A DNA stretch of 64,000 bases from Ooceraea biroi. Lineage: Eukaryota > Arthropoda > Insecta > Hymenoptera > Formicidae. A program made the position numbers and the translations under genes. Below are positions 43,655 to 56,083 of the stretch, piece after piece (within the stretch, counting starts at the first letter, position 1; the number at the start of each line of letters is the position of its first letter). The stretch spans positions 8,308,001 to 8,372,000 of the forward strand of contig NC_039508.1 of NCBI RefSeq assembly GCF_003672135.1, in the 5' to 3' direction. A model generated the notes under the pieces. The model saw only the letters and a program-made list of their open reading frames with translations. It made no database searches and was not told the origin of the DNA.

Positions 43655-44458
43655 ATTCTAAAGAAGACGCCGCAAGCGATCGCGATATCTCAACAAATGG
43701 CAAAGTTAGCTATTTTTCATTTAAACAAATGTTAATAACTTTGGAACGGTTCAACTACAAAAGAAACGAAACAACTACAAACAATTCTGAAAAAGACAGT
43801 GTAAGCGAATTCGCGATATCTTAACAAATGGCAAAGTTAGCTAGTTTTTATTTAAACAAATGTTAATAACTTTTAAAAATTCAACTAGAAACGAAACAAC
43901 TAGAAACGATTTTGAAAAAGACAGCGCAAGCGGATTCGCGATATCTTAACAAATGGCAAAGTTAGCTATTTTTTATTTAAACAAATGTTAATATCTTTTG
44001 AACGGTTCAACTACAAACGAAACGAAACAACTACATACGATTCTGAAATAGACAGCGCAAACGAATTCGCGATATCTTAACAAATGGCAAAGTTAGCTAT
44101 TTTTTATTTAACCAAATGTTAATAACTTTTGACAGTTCAACTACAAACGAAACAACTAGAAACGATTCTGAAAAAGACAGCGCAAGCGGATTCGCGATAT
44201 CTTAACAAATGGCAAAGTTAGCTATTTGTTATTTAAACAAATGTTAATACCTTTTGAACGGTTCAACTACAAACGAAACAACTAGAAACGATTCTGAAAA
44301 GGATAGCGCAAGCGAATTCGCGATATCTTAACAAATGGCAAAGTTAGCTATTTTTTATTTAAACAAATGTTAATAACTTTTGAAAGTTCAACTAGAAACA
44401 AAACAACTAGAAACGATTCTGAAAAAGACAGCGCAGGCGGATTCGCTATATCTTTATT
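43655..44458 (+). repeat. satellite-like tandem array, about 6.5 copies of 125-131 bp
   Basis: The word CAAATGGCAAAGTTAGCTA recurs at about 43694, 43825, 43950, 44081, 44206 and 44332. Spacing alternates near 131 and 125 bp. Units contain GATATCTTAACAAATGGC and AACTAGAAACGATTCTGAAA. Copies are about 90 percent alike by eye. Confidence 0.85.
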
Positions 44459-44459
44459 A

Positions 44460-45590
44460 GGTTATATTAATTTAAGAGAAAACTAATTACTTAATTAAAA
44501 TTCTTGTTATTAAAATTGATTATGTCGATGAACCGCGCACGATGATTTAATTTTTACCAGGTTTGTAATATGTGAAAATTGATAAACAAATTGCTTATGT
44601 AATGAAAAATAATTGCATGATAAACTAAAATAATTAATTGTATGATGTAATGCCTGTTGAACTGAATGCGTGAATTTCTTATGGGGCATTTGTTATAATT
44701 TTAATAAGATGAATGTTTTTAACGATGAAACAGGTAAAGTTAAACGAATAAAATTTATATATTAATTATTAGTAGCTCTACTTGTAAAATTATACGTGTT
44801 TCGCATTTTGATATTGTTAATACTTTTGTAATAAAATTGAAAAGTTCAACAGTTAGACAAATTGAAATAAGATCTCTGTGTTTGTGTGTGTGTGTGTGTA
44901 TGTAACAATTTTTATATGGTTAATTAACAATTTTTATGTTATTAAATTAGGTAAAAGTCTTTCGATTTGGAAATTAAATTAAATGCACTGAGTTTCTTAA
45001 TCATATACGACACTAAACATCAGTAATTAGTTACACGTACGTCCATAATGTTGTGTACATGTTTCATTTGTTTCTTCCAAGAATAAACTTCCCTCTCATA
45101 TTAATTAACGGTTTTTATGTATATTAAAGGGTTTGGTTTAATGTATAGAGGTTGTTAATTATATATGAGTAAACCTAATGACTAATTATATACACCAAGT
45201 ACATAATGCTTTAATGACGATTGTTTCCTCGAAAGATATTTCTTCTTTTTATATTTATTATAGTGTTTTGTTTGATACATACATTTCGTTGATTATATAC
45301 GAGATTAAATATCCGGAATAGATGTTTAATTTAATGTTATCGAGTTCTACAATTGTTTCCAGCACGAAATATCTTTAATAATAGCTCTCCTCAGCTCTGA
45401 TATCAGAAAGTAAATATGTGGATTACGTTTTAGTTTTAGTCAGTGTATATTATGTATAAGCTTTATATAGCAGTAGTCTGCTATATAAATCTCATTTGTG
45501 ATTATGTAATCTATAGAGATAGAATCCATCGAGATACTTACGGCTGCACATTTGCGCATATCGAACTTTTAGTTACTTTGTAAAGTTTAT
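44460..45590. other. AT-rich intergenic DNA
   Basis: Contains a short GT microsatellite at 44880-44902. No gene seen on either strand. Confidence 0.5.
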
Positions 45591-45594
45591 GGAT

Positions 45595-45725
45595 ACGCTA
45601 GCAGGAGCGTAGTACTCGACGTCGCCACCAGATGGCTACGCGGCGTTCAGTGTACTCGTACGTAACATCTGCTACTGCACATATATAGGCAGCGAGCGGA
45701 GAACGCTCGCCGTCCTTTCGAGGAC
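45595..45725 (+). promoter_or_regulatory. promoter-like CpG island with TATA
   Basis: A GC/CpG-rich patch inside AT-rich DNA. It has CACATATATAGGCAGCGAGC, a TATA-like element followed by a GC-rich hairpin (GCGAGCGGAGAACGCTCGC). No coding exon follows, only a minisatellite. Tentative. Confidence 0.2.
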
Positions 45726-45834
45726 ATGTATATATTTGTTTATATTAATAGTGGAATAGCATGAGCTTGGTGGTCTTTCATTTGTATACCCAAGATATTA
45801 ATTTTCAACTTTATATTTACACATTGTTTTTAGG

Positions 45835-46130
45835 TTCGTACGTTCCTCGATGGTACGCTTCTCGCATTGTCTCGTTAGATTCGTACATTTTCTCATTATT
45901 AAATTTCTGGTACTGTTTCGTTAGGTTCGTAATGTTCGTACATTTTCTCAATTTTGTATTTATCACGTTGTTTCGTTGGATTCATACTTTACACAATTTT
46001 ATATTTAGCATATTGTCTCGCTAGCTTCGTACATTTTCTCAATTTTATATGTATCACACTGTGTTTCGTGACATGCGTAGATTTTCTCAATTATGTGTGA
46101 CTATACCTCGTGAATACTTATTAATAACAG
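45835..46130 (+). repeat. minisatellite, about 60-bp imperfect units
   Basis: Repeats of TTCGTACATTTTCTCAATTT with KTTTCGTTRG between them. The open frame across it is a repeat artefact. Confidence 0.65.
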
Positions 46131-46245
46131 TGACATAATACTTTCTTAATGTTTTATCTCTTCCCTCCCGATATTAATTCTCTATTTATACTTTTCACAT
46201 TGTTTCTTTAGATACACAGATTTTCTTAAATATTTATCAAGAGTC

Positions 46246-46484
46246 ACATTTATCATGGTAGTGTCTCGCGCCAAGTATACGCGCAGCGAGACCTACCGTG
46301 TATCTTTATGCGAAGTGACGATTTCGGAGACCCTTATATTATCGGATCTTAATAACTAAACGGATAAATTTCAGAGTAGGTTCAATGGATAGCTTGGGGT
46401 TACATTATATAATAAAAGTGTTCTCATTTTTCGTATACGTGCCCTACGAGCAGAGATATTACGATGCAAAGTCCAAATCTTGAA
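46246..46484 (+). repeat. dispersed noncoding repeat, copy B
   Basis: Matches 10673-10918 in the same orientation. It contains an imperfect hairpin (GTCTCGCGCC, then CGCGCAGCGAGAC). Confidence 0.7.
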
Positions 46485-46836
46485 ATTTATATATAATAGT
46501 GAATTCGGTCGGTTTGCACTCGTGTTGCACTAAACTATACGAGTGCAGCACTAGGCCGAGTCCACATTGCACTGAATTGTACGAGTGCAACAGAATTCTA
46601 GCCGACACTACTAACCTTTCTCTGTGCAACATCAAATTCATAACACTATTCAACATTTAGCTATTACGAACGAACGAAGGAATAAGGCAATTAGCATATT
46701 GATTCGGTTTAACAGCGCCAAGTATTTTGAAAAAACACCTATTTGTATTAATAAATATATTTATATGTATTAAGATATTTATTCGTATAAAAATATCTGC
46801 TTAATATTATTATGTCCTTTATTTTTTAATATCAAA

Positions 46837-46979
46837 GGCCAGTATTCATAGTCCGTTCTTATTTCCAGACGATCTGAAGTAATGTCTTAAGATGCTAATA
46901 CGACTGTGTGATTGGTTTCAAATATCTTATAATTGTACTTAAGATGGTCTTAAATCAGAATCAATAATGAATATCGGCC
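46837..46979. mobile_element. 143-bp MITE
   Basis: Starts GGCCAGTATTCATAGTC and ends with the near complement (GAATATCGGCC), flanked by AAA. A related half is at 62945-63065. Confidence 0.6.
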
Positions 46980-47460
46980 AAAGAGTAATAATAAAGTAAT
47001 AGATTTTCTGGTTTGCATAAATACCCATTGTAGTTGGCGCAATTTGTTGATACACATACATATACATAAACATAAAAACATAAATATAAAACGAAATATG
47101 TTTCTTACCACTTCTAATATGTCTCTCAGCGTTAAATTGTATGGAATATGAGTTAGCACACCCACTGTTTACATGTATGTATATTTAGTTTTTATCTTAG
47201 AATGTTGGAGTTTATTATGCTGTTTCAAAGAATGTTCACATCCGAATGGAGTTTGACCTGCAAAGATAATTTTCTCTTGTATATTTCATTTAAATTTTGA
47301 CCGTTTGGATTTTTTAATAAACATTTACAGATATGCTTACTTACACTTTTCACAGAAATATTGTGGCGTGTGGATATTTTCCCACGTTAGTATTCTGTTC
47401 CCCTGTATTAGTAGTCTAAAACATAAATAAACATCTTAATTACAATTTCACTAAAATTGT
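46980..47460. other. AT-rich intergenic DNA
   Basis: No gene or repeat recognised. Confidence 0.4.
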
Positions 47461-47469
47461 AAATTATAA

Positions 47470-47830
47470 AATCCCTCTAAAAAAAACCTTACAAAGGTAG
47501 AAAAATACGCCAAGTACATTAAAAAGCAAAACTAAATATGATGAAATTTATAGTTAACTAGCCAAGTACCTAAAAGCAATTCAGTTTGAGGATTTGTAAT
47601 TTGAAATAATACTTGGCGTGCCCGGGTCGCATTGGACATGCATTCTTTTAAATTTGTACTGCCTTGAGTATTTTCACTAATGACTCGTAAATCTTTGTAT
47701 TTGGTATAATACAAATACGGTTACAATTTTGCACATTAGCGGAGTGATTATTTATAATAATTGTAAGGTTTTTTTAGAGGGATCTCATTACTTTTTGTAA
47801 AAATTTTTTATATTTCATTAATTTTACATG
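47470..47830. mobile_element. noncoding palindrome, copy 2, right arm deleted
   Basis: The left arm and loop match 38055-38420 closely (CCCTCTAAAAAAAACC, ACTTGGCGTGCCCGGGTCGC). The right arm is reduced to its outer edge (TTTTTTTAGAGGGATCTC) by a deletion of about 160 bp. Confidence 0.7.
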
Positions 47831-48194
47831 TTTTTATGTATTTTAGTATTGCCGCAATAATGCCATTTTATTTCTGCTGTGAGATCTCATCCAACATAAA
47901 AATGTTGGATAATAAAGATTTATCTAATCGTGCAAATCTCCTTAATTCTTCTAATTGTCAAATATAAATTGTGACAATTAAAAATTTTCTCTCTCACTCC
48001 CTTTCTTTCTTCCTCGGTTTCGTTCTATGAGTATAAAATGTTCCAAATTGTATCTTAAATTGTTATAATATATCGTTCAAAATTAGAAGAATTATTTACT
48101 TATCATTGCGACGCTATCACGATGATTTCATTTAAACAAGTAAATTTAAATTTTTTAATAGTTTTTGCGATTTATATATTTATCTTAAAATAAA

Positions 48195-49715
48195 ACATTA
48201 ACTTTGCAAAAATAGTGTAATTCAAAACATTTTTCTAAAACAAAAGTATTATACAAATTTATTTATTCATTCAAAAATATACACAGTTGGAAAATTTGTG
48301 TTTTCTTGTTACAAAATATGCCGGTTAACATTTTGTGTTAAATATTTAACACATTCATGTGTTAATTTAACATGTTGCTGTTGTGTTAATTCAACTCAAG
48401 TGTTAAATTTTTAAAACAACTAAAAAAAAGTGAAAATTACACATTGTGCACCTATTTTTAATTTTACACAATAGATATGTTCCGTATTATTAGTGACAAG
48501 TTTTATCTGTTAAAATTTACAGAAAACTATGTTGAGAGTAAAGATGTATGTAAAAATAACTTTTTTTCGAGTTAATTTTATCATTAAAAATATGTTGATT
48601 TATTTCAAATTACTTCGCAGTTTGCATTCATTTTGGGTTAAAATATTAACATAATATTAGTGTCACCATTTAACATATCCATATTATGTTAAATTAACAC
48701 AAAAATTTATGTGGACCGTTTGGGACATGTGATATCTGTTAAATTTAACACAAATTTTTCACCTGTGTACATGAAATCAATACAAGTAGCCAAGTATATC
48801 ATTATTATTATTCAAAAGTGAACTGTTCACAAATGGATATGAAATCAATGCAATTTATCTAGTATTTGTTTAAAAATGGATGTTGTCAGTGCAATATCTA
48901 AAAATTATATACAAGATGCATTCACAATTAATTCAAAAATTATATAAAACAAGTTGTATACATTCAAAAGTATATGCAACACAAGCTTAACGCATCCATT
49001 GTCTCTTCATGCAAATCCTAAGTCGCATAAAACGGGCTTGAACTGATTCAAATGATCAATGGAATCATAGTGAAGCAAAAATCTTGGCGTGCCCGGGTTG
49101 CATTTATTGAATTCTTGTAAATATGTTTATAATTTCAATAATTGCCTTGGAAATATAAAACATCTCTTTCTTCTTTAATTGTTTCTTTTATATATTTATA
49201 TTTCTACAAATATTGTATGTAAATCGTTTCATTACTTCACGCAAATAATTTCTATACTGTAAAACATTGGTGAGCATTGCATCGTAATACAACCCGGGCA
49301 CGCCAAGTTTTTTGCTTCACTATGATTCCGTTGATCATTTGAATCAGTTTAAGCCCATTTTATGCGACTTAGGATTTGCGTGAAGAGACAATGGATGCGT
49401 TAAGCTTGTGTTGCATATACTTTTGAATGTATACAACTTGTTTCATATAATTTTTGGATTAATTGTGAATGCATCTTGTATATAATTTTTGGATATTGCA
49501 CTGACAACATCCATTTTTAAACGAATACTAGATAAATTGCATTGATTTCATATCCATTTGTGAACAGAGTTCACTTTTGAATAATAATAATGATATACTT
49601 GGCTACTTGTATTGATTTCATGTATATTTTTGAATGAATAAATAAATTTGTATAATACTCTTGTTTTAGAAAGATTGTTTGAATTACACTGTTTTTGCAA
49701 AGTCCGACACGTTTT
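48195..49715. mobile_element. large palindrome, arms of about 430 bp, split by a MITE
   Basis: Left arm 48195-48281 plus 48770-49110; right arm about 49292-49710. The inner core CTTGGCGTGCCCGGGTTGCA is shared with the palindromes at 38.1 and 47.5 kb. No coding sequence. Confidence 0.7.
48282..48767. mobile_element. 486-bp MITE inserted in the palindrome arm
   Basis: Ends CACAGTTGGAAAATTTGTGTT and the complement of CACAGGTGAAAAATTTGTGTT, flanked by TA (48280-48281, 48768-48769). Rich in TTAACACA words. The matching opposite arm lacks it, so the insertion came after the palindrome formed. Confidence 0.8.
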
Positions 49716-49875
49716 ATGTACTCGGCGTATATATTTTTTCTTTTTTTAAAAAGGTTTTTGTAGAGATCTCACTCCTTTTTGTACATTTTTGAAATTTTTT
49801 TATGTACTTGGCGTACTTTTTTCACCTTTATAAGGTTTTTTTTAGTGGGATCTCATTGCTTTTTGTAAAAATGTT

Positions 49876-50879
49876 TTATTTATATTTTTCTGCAAAAAAT
49901 ATGTATGCATTTTTAGCATTTCGAGGCCAACTGCACTTTTGTACTTTCGAATCATTTATTAATTGCCATTCGGTACCTTTAGCACGTACTATGTTTGTAT
50001 AATGTCCATCAATTGTACTTTCACCTTCATGAAAAATTCCACTAGTAATTTTATATATATTCGTACCAATGGAGATCTTTCCGTAGGTACAGCTTTAATT
50101 TTTAAATCTGTTATTTTAATAATTTTTGTATCACTAATTTTAAATAACAATAACTGTAAGATAATAACACTTCCTGTTATTATTATATCAGTCTTTACAA
50201 GTGTAGAAGTAGCACCACAATTAGTACATATTTTTCCAACATTATTCCAGCGTGAAAAACTATATTGTATTAGTTCTTGTAAAGTGTATGATTTTTTAAA
50301 ATTTTCGGGTAATTGGAGCAATAATATATAATTTGTATCAATTTTTGTGTTTGTATAATTGCATACTTTACATCGTAAAGTAATGTTTAATTGGTGCTCA
50401 ATTACACTCTTTATCTTATCTATGTTATTAATAAGATGTATAATAAATTCACTAACATCTTGTTGAATTGTTTCAAGATATTGATGTCCTGCCAATTGCC
50501 TTATTGCCATTATATTAATAGTTTTATCGTTTGATACGTAACAATCAATAAATTTTCTTATAATATTCGTATGCTCAAGGCGAAGCAAAAATTTTCTGAG
50601 AGTAGAAGAACGAAGTATACATTGAATTGAAACATTAGCATAGCAAGATATGTTATCAACATTTGGAAGTCCTCTTATATGCCATAAAGAATAATCATTA
50701 ATATCGTTATCATTAATTTGACATTCCAAGACATTTTTTGATATTGCCCAAATTCTATCATGAACCTTCTGAACACGTTGTTTCAAAATATTAATATGAA
50801 TAAGATCTGGCCTGTATTGTATTCGTAATCTGTTATATTCTATTATAGCTAACTCATTTGCTTTTACAGAAGAGGGGGA
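49876..50879 (-). pseudogene. ubiquitin-specific protease (C19) domain fused in frame after the helicase
   Basis: It follows the helicase in the same frame after a single TGA (50882-50880). The first 30 codons complete the helicase end (KANELAIIEYNRLRIQYRPD). The USP domain then has a Cys box (GLPNVDNISCYANVSIQCIL, Cys codon at 50645-50643), QQDVSEFI, a zinc-binding pair set (LRCKVC and ICTNC), a His box (GHYTNIV, His codon 50004-50002) and the third residue in WQLINDSKV. It ends NAKNAYIFF plus a short tail at TAA 49878-49876. A one-base frameshift near 50085 separates the His part. USPs remove ubiquitin. A role in protecting the replicase or its host partners is inference. Confidence 0.75.
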
Positions 50880-51425
50880 TCAAAATTTATAAGGTGCAAT
50901 CCACTCAACGTAGTCACTCGTGAAAGAGCGACATACATATATTTGTCCACAACTGAATATAGAATTTCCAGCTTCCACAATAGCATGCTTTAAACTCAAG
51001 CCTTGACTTTTATGGATAGTCATACCATAACTTAGACATATAGGAAATTGTTTTCTTATAACAAATGCTCTATCCATTACTTCAAATTTGACACTTACAC
51101 GTTCTATAATATGCTCTATTCCTGATGACATTCTTATCTTTATTTTTTCTACTTTATTGTCAATTGCGCTACGTATAATTGATGTAATTGTACCAATGGT
51201 ACCATTCACAAGACCTAAACTAATATCGATATTTTTTCTAATCATTACACGCGCTCCTACTTTGACAGTTATGATTCTTACTAATCCAGCTGTTCGAGAA
51301 CTATCTTCATCGTCTTTTATTTAATATTTTCATAACTTTTTTCTTTAAATATGATGCACATTCTGCCAGATCTTGAGCAACGAGTTCTATCTTATCCGAA
51401 GAAATACGATCTAACATTGCAGTAT
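50880..51425 (-). pseudogene. Helitron helicase, C-terminal motifs
   Basis: Continues the Pif1-type helicase: about 51425-51320 (LDRISSDKIELVAQDLAECA), a frameshift near 51320, then GLVNGTIGTI, the motif V/VI region LSYGMTIHKSQGLSLKHAIV and CGQIYVCRSF, ending YKF before TGA. All are hallmarks of Helitron helicases. Confidence 0.8.
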
Positions 51426-54400
51426 TCAAAATATCACATAATGCACAAGTTGGAAGTAAACAAACTGCATCCATTGGTAAATTTTGTAATTACATAAATC
51501 TTGTAATCGGTCGTCATAATTAGTTTCTCTAAAATTAATTTTTCTCGTTTCTAAAATAGTTACATCCGAATCTGTTACTGTTCCAACTCGAATTCTCGTT
51601 AATATATGTCGATAAGAGTCATCACCTTGTTGTCGCACATTAATTTGTAATTCATCATAAGTGAATAAAGACCATAAATTTACAGAGCCCATTGCACCAA
51701 CATACTTCTGAATTTGTAATTTTGCTAATTCAATAAAAGGCGGATCTTCATGTACAGGTGGAAGTTGCAATAAATCTCCAAAAAGAAGTATATGTTTTTT
51801 GCCGAACCATCCATTATCACAATCCATGGTATTAAATATCTCTGTTAGTCGAAGATGTATGTACATTAAAGTGATATTTGAAATCATTGAAACTTCATCG
51901 ATAATTATTAAAACAACATTAAGTTCGTCCCGTATAACTTTAAGAGCTATATCAGAAAGTTGTTTATATTTAGCAGTACGGCCATGTTCTACTGGCAATT
52001 GAAATAATCTATGAATAGTAAGTCCATCAATATTAAAAGCTGCTATACTGGTTGGTGCAGTTACCGCTGTGTCTTTGTCTGTAATATATTTTTTAATCCA
52101 ACATCTAATAGTTTTGATCAAAAAACTCTTTCCAGTACCACCTTCACCGCTAACATAAAGTCGAAGAACTTCATTATTATTAGTATCAGATAAAGCAGCA
52201 GTAATTCTATCACAGATTCGTTTTTGATCAGTATTTAATTGCGTCACCATTTCATCGACGTTAACTTCACTTTTATTACCAACATCTTTAAAGTCCCTCA
52301 TTGCCCCTTCAACTTCGACAGGAACACATTCTAATGGACAATTTTCAAGACAGTCATTTTCCTTTTCATCTTTTCTAATTTCTGTAATTTTTTCTTGAAT
52401 TAATTCTCCAATATTATCCATACCTTGCTGAATGTCGATTATTCTTTCGTGATACTGAAGAGCATCTTTAAATTTAAATTGTACTAAAGAAAATGCTTCT
52501 GCATAACTATCACATTCATTCTTTAATTCACTAATATCTCTCCAAGGCTGAAATAATAACAACAATGAAAAATAATATCTCTCTGGTTGAGTATGGACAT
52601 TGTATCTGTAATGATTGATAAGATATCCACGTTTACGTTTCTTTAAATATAAAGATTCACCGAGCACGTAATACTTTATTTTCGTAGAAATTGGTTTAGC
52701 TTTCGTAATATCATACCATTTTGCATAATCATACAAATTAGTAGATTCTAGTTGTTTAGGTCTGCTCGGATAATATGTATCAATTAAAGAAGGACAAAAA
52801 ATATCGATAGATTGAAAATTTAACATTTCAATCTCTTTGCGAGACTTACCTTTTCTACTTCTAATCATATTTACATCTAACCATCTTATAGTCGTTTCCT
52901 TGTCAGTACCGTATAATGATATTCCTAACAAAGTGTCAGCAGCTTCAAGAGCTCCACATTCCCTGTGATTCAACATGCGCACTCCAATATTCCAAAGACA
53001 ACTTCTCAACGATTTTGTTGAATTTATCTTTTGAAATGTATCTTCTGCATTATTACTCTTTTCTGCTTTGGAAACATATTTTGTAGTATACCAAGTTAAT
53101 AACGTAGATTTTTCACCTACAAATTGAATATCCATGTTTCCTTCCCAAGCAACAAGTATAGCTGGATTATAATCATTAATATTGATTTCTTCTTTGGATC
53201 GTGGCAGATCATACAATCTGCTTTTTGTTTTCAACTTTCTTCTATCCGCTATTGAAACAGCAACATCTCTAATTTTCAAAGTATTTGCTACGGATCTTGG
53301 AAAGCCAAACCTGCATACTTTCGAAAAACCTACTTTAGTTTTTTTAGTACGCAAGCAGTAATCATTATGTTTATGTCGTTGATGTGTATTTACACGTCGA
53401 TATAATTCCGGTGATAATTCTTTATTTGGCATTCTACAAGTGACATATTTTAAGATAAAAGATGCAATTTCTTCATTAGAAGATGTACCAATTACCGGAG
53501 CATCTTTTATCCAAATTAACAAATGAAAATGCTGCATACCTCTGCCTTGATATTCACGACGCCAAAAGTAATGAGTGACCTCTCCGATTGGATTATCAGG
53601 TGAACAAATAAAATCAAGCATAGCTTTAAATTTATTATCTATGAATCTGGAAGTTGATACAGGATCGAATGTAATAAGTTCGTTTGCAGATTTTTCATTG
53701 GAAATTGGTTCATTTATTTCTCGAAGATATTCTATCAAATCGGTCCATAACCATTCGCATGGACTAAGAGTAAGAAACCAAGTAGCAGGTCCGTAATTAT
53801 TTATCATACAACGCAAATTGCCTCTATGTATTCTCCAATATTGTTCTGTATTCCGTAACTTAGAAAATATAGTACTTAAGCTAGATTCAAGCTGCTGGGT
53901 AGATAATTGCTCCAAATAAGTAGCAGCTGTATACTTTTCACGAGGATTAGTAACATTCAGTTTATGAAATATGCCAGCATTTAATTGTCGCATATTGGTA
54001 TCATGTAATGAATAGAAAAGAAATTGTGGATTTGTCCGAAATTCCGAGTGTTCCGACATAAGTCTTAATTTAATATATTCGAAATCAGTTATCCGGACAC
54101 ATCTATCTTCATGCTGTCCATTTACACCATATGGATATAAATCAGGAAAACATTTTGTACCCAAATCTTTATTATGATTATCCAATGGAATATCTTGAAT
54201 TTTCTTCATTTGATAAAGTTTAGTTGCAGGTTCATTTATTCTTTTTTCATACATAGGATATATTGTACATTGTTCATAATATTCATCTGTTTGCGACATT
54301 TGAGTCAATAATGCCTCGCGTGTTTTCTTAATGTTATTTTCTTCATTATCATAACATTGAGAATCATGTTCTTGAAACTCAACGTTTTGTAATTCGGAAT

Positions 54401-54430
54401 ATAACAAATTTTCAGGAAATGTTGGTAGTA
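51426..54430 (-). pseudogene. Helitron Rep/helicase, main part
   Basis: About 1000 open codons. Rep domain: HUH motif in GRGMQHFHLLIWIKDAP (about residue 313), followed by the two-tyrosine motif TWYTTKYVSKAE (about 463). Helicase domain: Walker A YVSGEGGTGKSFLIK (about 778), Walker B VLIIIDEVSMI (about 858) and LLFGDLLQLPPVHEDPP. Rep nicks and joins DNA ends, and the helicase unwinds for rolling-circle transposition. The 5' side is interrupted at 54431 by a mariner, and the 3' side frameshifts at about 51470. This is the longest open frame in the window, so decay is recent. Confidence 0.9.
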
Positions 54431-55716
54431 TTAGGTTGGCAAATAAGTTCGTTCGGTTTTTGCTTCGGTGCAACTTCTTTCCAATTCACTCTTGTTTTTC
54501 TCGACACTATCGCGCAACTTCAGAGTGCATTTGAAAGTACATGTTTCACATAACCTTTCTGTAAATTTAGGTTTGACTAACATCAATATTGTGTGTGCTG
54601 CGTGGCTGTAAAAATGGAAGGAAATAACGTGCATTATCGTCATATTTTGCTCTATTATTTCAAGAAGAGCAAACGAGCTGCAAAGGCTCATAAAAAGATA
54701 TGCCGTGTTTATGGAGATGATGCCTTAACAGAACGCGTATGTCAAAAGTGGTTCGCCAAATTCCGTTCTGGAGATTTTGACGTCAATGATGCGCCTCGCT
54801 CCGGTCGCCCGATCAAGATTGATTCAAGTAATGTCAAAGCTATCATCGATAAAAATCCATCCCAATCGGTGCGAGAGATTGCTACAGTACTTAATATGTC
54901 TCATACAAGCGTAGAAAACAATTTGCGCCAACTGGGATACGTTTCTCGGCTCAATGTGTGGGTGCCGCATGAATTAACCGAGGCCAACTTGGCCACTCGC
55001 ATATCCATCTGCGATTTGCTGCGGAAACGTCAAGAAAACGATCCATTTTTGAAGCGGTTAGTGACAAGAGATGAAAAATGGGTCGTCTATGAGAATGTAA
55101 CGCGGAAAAGATCATGGGGACACAGCAGCGAGCCACCACAAACAACCTGGAAGGCAGGATTGCATCCGAAGAAGATCATGCTCTCCGTATGGTGGGATTT
55201 CAAAGGTGTCATTTACTACGAGCTGTTACCGTCAAGCAAAACGATTGATTCAACCACATACTGCTCGCAGTTAACAAAATTGGACCAAGCACTCCGCAAA
55301 AAACGTCCAGAATTGATAATCGAAAAGGTGTTGTCTTCCACCACGATAACGCCAGACCTCACACATCATTGACAACTCGGAACAAATTACTCAGTCTTGG
55401 CTGGGATGTTTTGCCTCATCCTGCGTATTCACCGGACCTGGCCCCTTCCGATTATCATTTATTCCGGTCGTTGCAGAACTCTTTGAACGGAAAATTCTTC
55501 AAGGATGAAGAGAACGTCAAAAGACACCTGGATTGGTTTTTCGCCGATAAGCCTCAGATGTTTTACGAACGCGGCATAATGAAGTTGGTGGAAAGATGGC
55601 AAGAAGTCATCAATAACAATGGTCAATATATAATTGATTAAAATTTATTTTGTGTATAAAAAAAATTGTATTTTATTCCACCTTAAAAAACCGAACCAAC
55701 TTATTTGCCAACCCAA
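54431..55716 (+). mobile_element. mariner transposon inside the Helitron gene
   Basis: 1286 bp. The ends TTAGGTTGGCAAATAAGTT and TTGGGTTGGCAAATAAGTT (inverted) are flanked by TA at 54429-54430 and 55717-55718. Oriented opposite to the Helitron gene. Confidence 0.9.
54614..55641 (+). pseudogene. mariner transposase, one frameshift
   Basis: ATG 54614 (MEGNNVHYRHILLYYFKKSK). The DNA-binding region includes WFAKFRSGDFDVNDAPRSGR. First Asp in VTRDEKWVVY. The second is in HHDNARPH, read only after a frameshift near 55325. The third is in AYSPDLAPSDYHLF. Ends at TAA 55639-55641. About 342 codons, full length for the SETMAR-like mariner group. All three catalytic acids are present in DNA, but the frameshift prevents translation. 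Confidence 0.9.
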
Positions 55717-56083
55717 TATAATGTCTGAATATATAGGATTATTTTGTTTTAACCATATTAAGGCTGTCCATACTTTTTTTACATCGACTAATTTTTCCCC
55801 AGATTAATATTTACTTTAGTTGGAATACCACGAACTAATATATATAGTTCATGATTTAGAGTAATAGGTTCATTAGAAGAACAAATCTTCTTTAAGGTTT
55901 CTTCCATAGGCAATGGCAAATGGAACGTTCTACCTTTTACTTTTGAAATCATGTGTTTGTGTGGTAAATTTTTATTCATTACTGTACCCATTCTTTGCAC
56001 AACTTGAAATGCTTTAGCTCGTTGTATAAGAATTTGTTCGTAATCATTTAATATTGAAATTTCTTTCGGTACAGGTAACAGCT
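55717..56083 (-). pseudogene. Helitron Rep/helicase, N-terminal segment beyond the mariner
   Basis: Minus strand from 56083: LPVPKEISILNDYEQILIQR, RMGTVMNKNLPHKHMISKVK, GRTFHLPLPMEETLKKI and ELYILVRGIPTK, then a frameshift and WGKLVDVKKVWTALIWLKQN. This is the usual start of Helitron helicase proteins and leads directly into the sequence at 54430. It is cut at 56083 by the hAT terminus. Confidence 0.75.

Noticed and set aside
45761..46024. 87-codon aromatic-rich frame
   Set aside because: It follows a 60-bp minisatellite and has no conserved pattern.
54614..55641. Host SETMAR gene
   Set aside because: Only the transposase part is present, with TIRs and TA duplications. No SET domain. It is a mariner copy.
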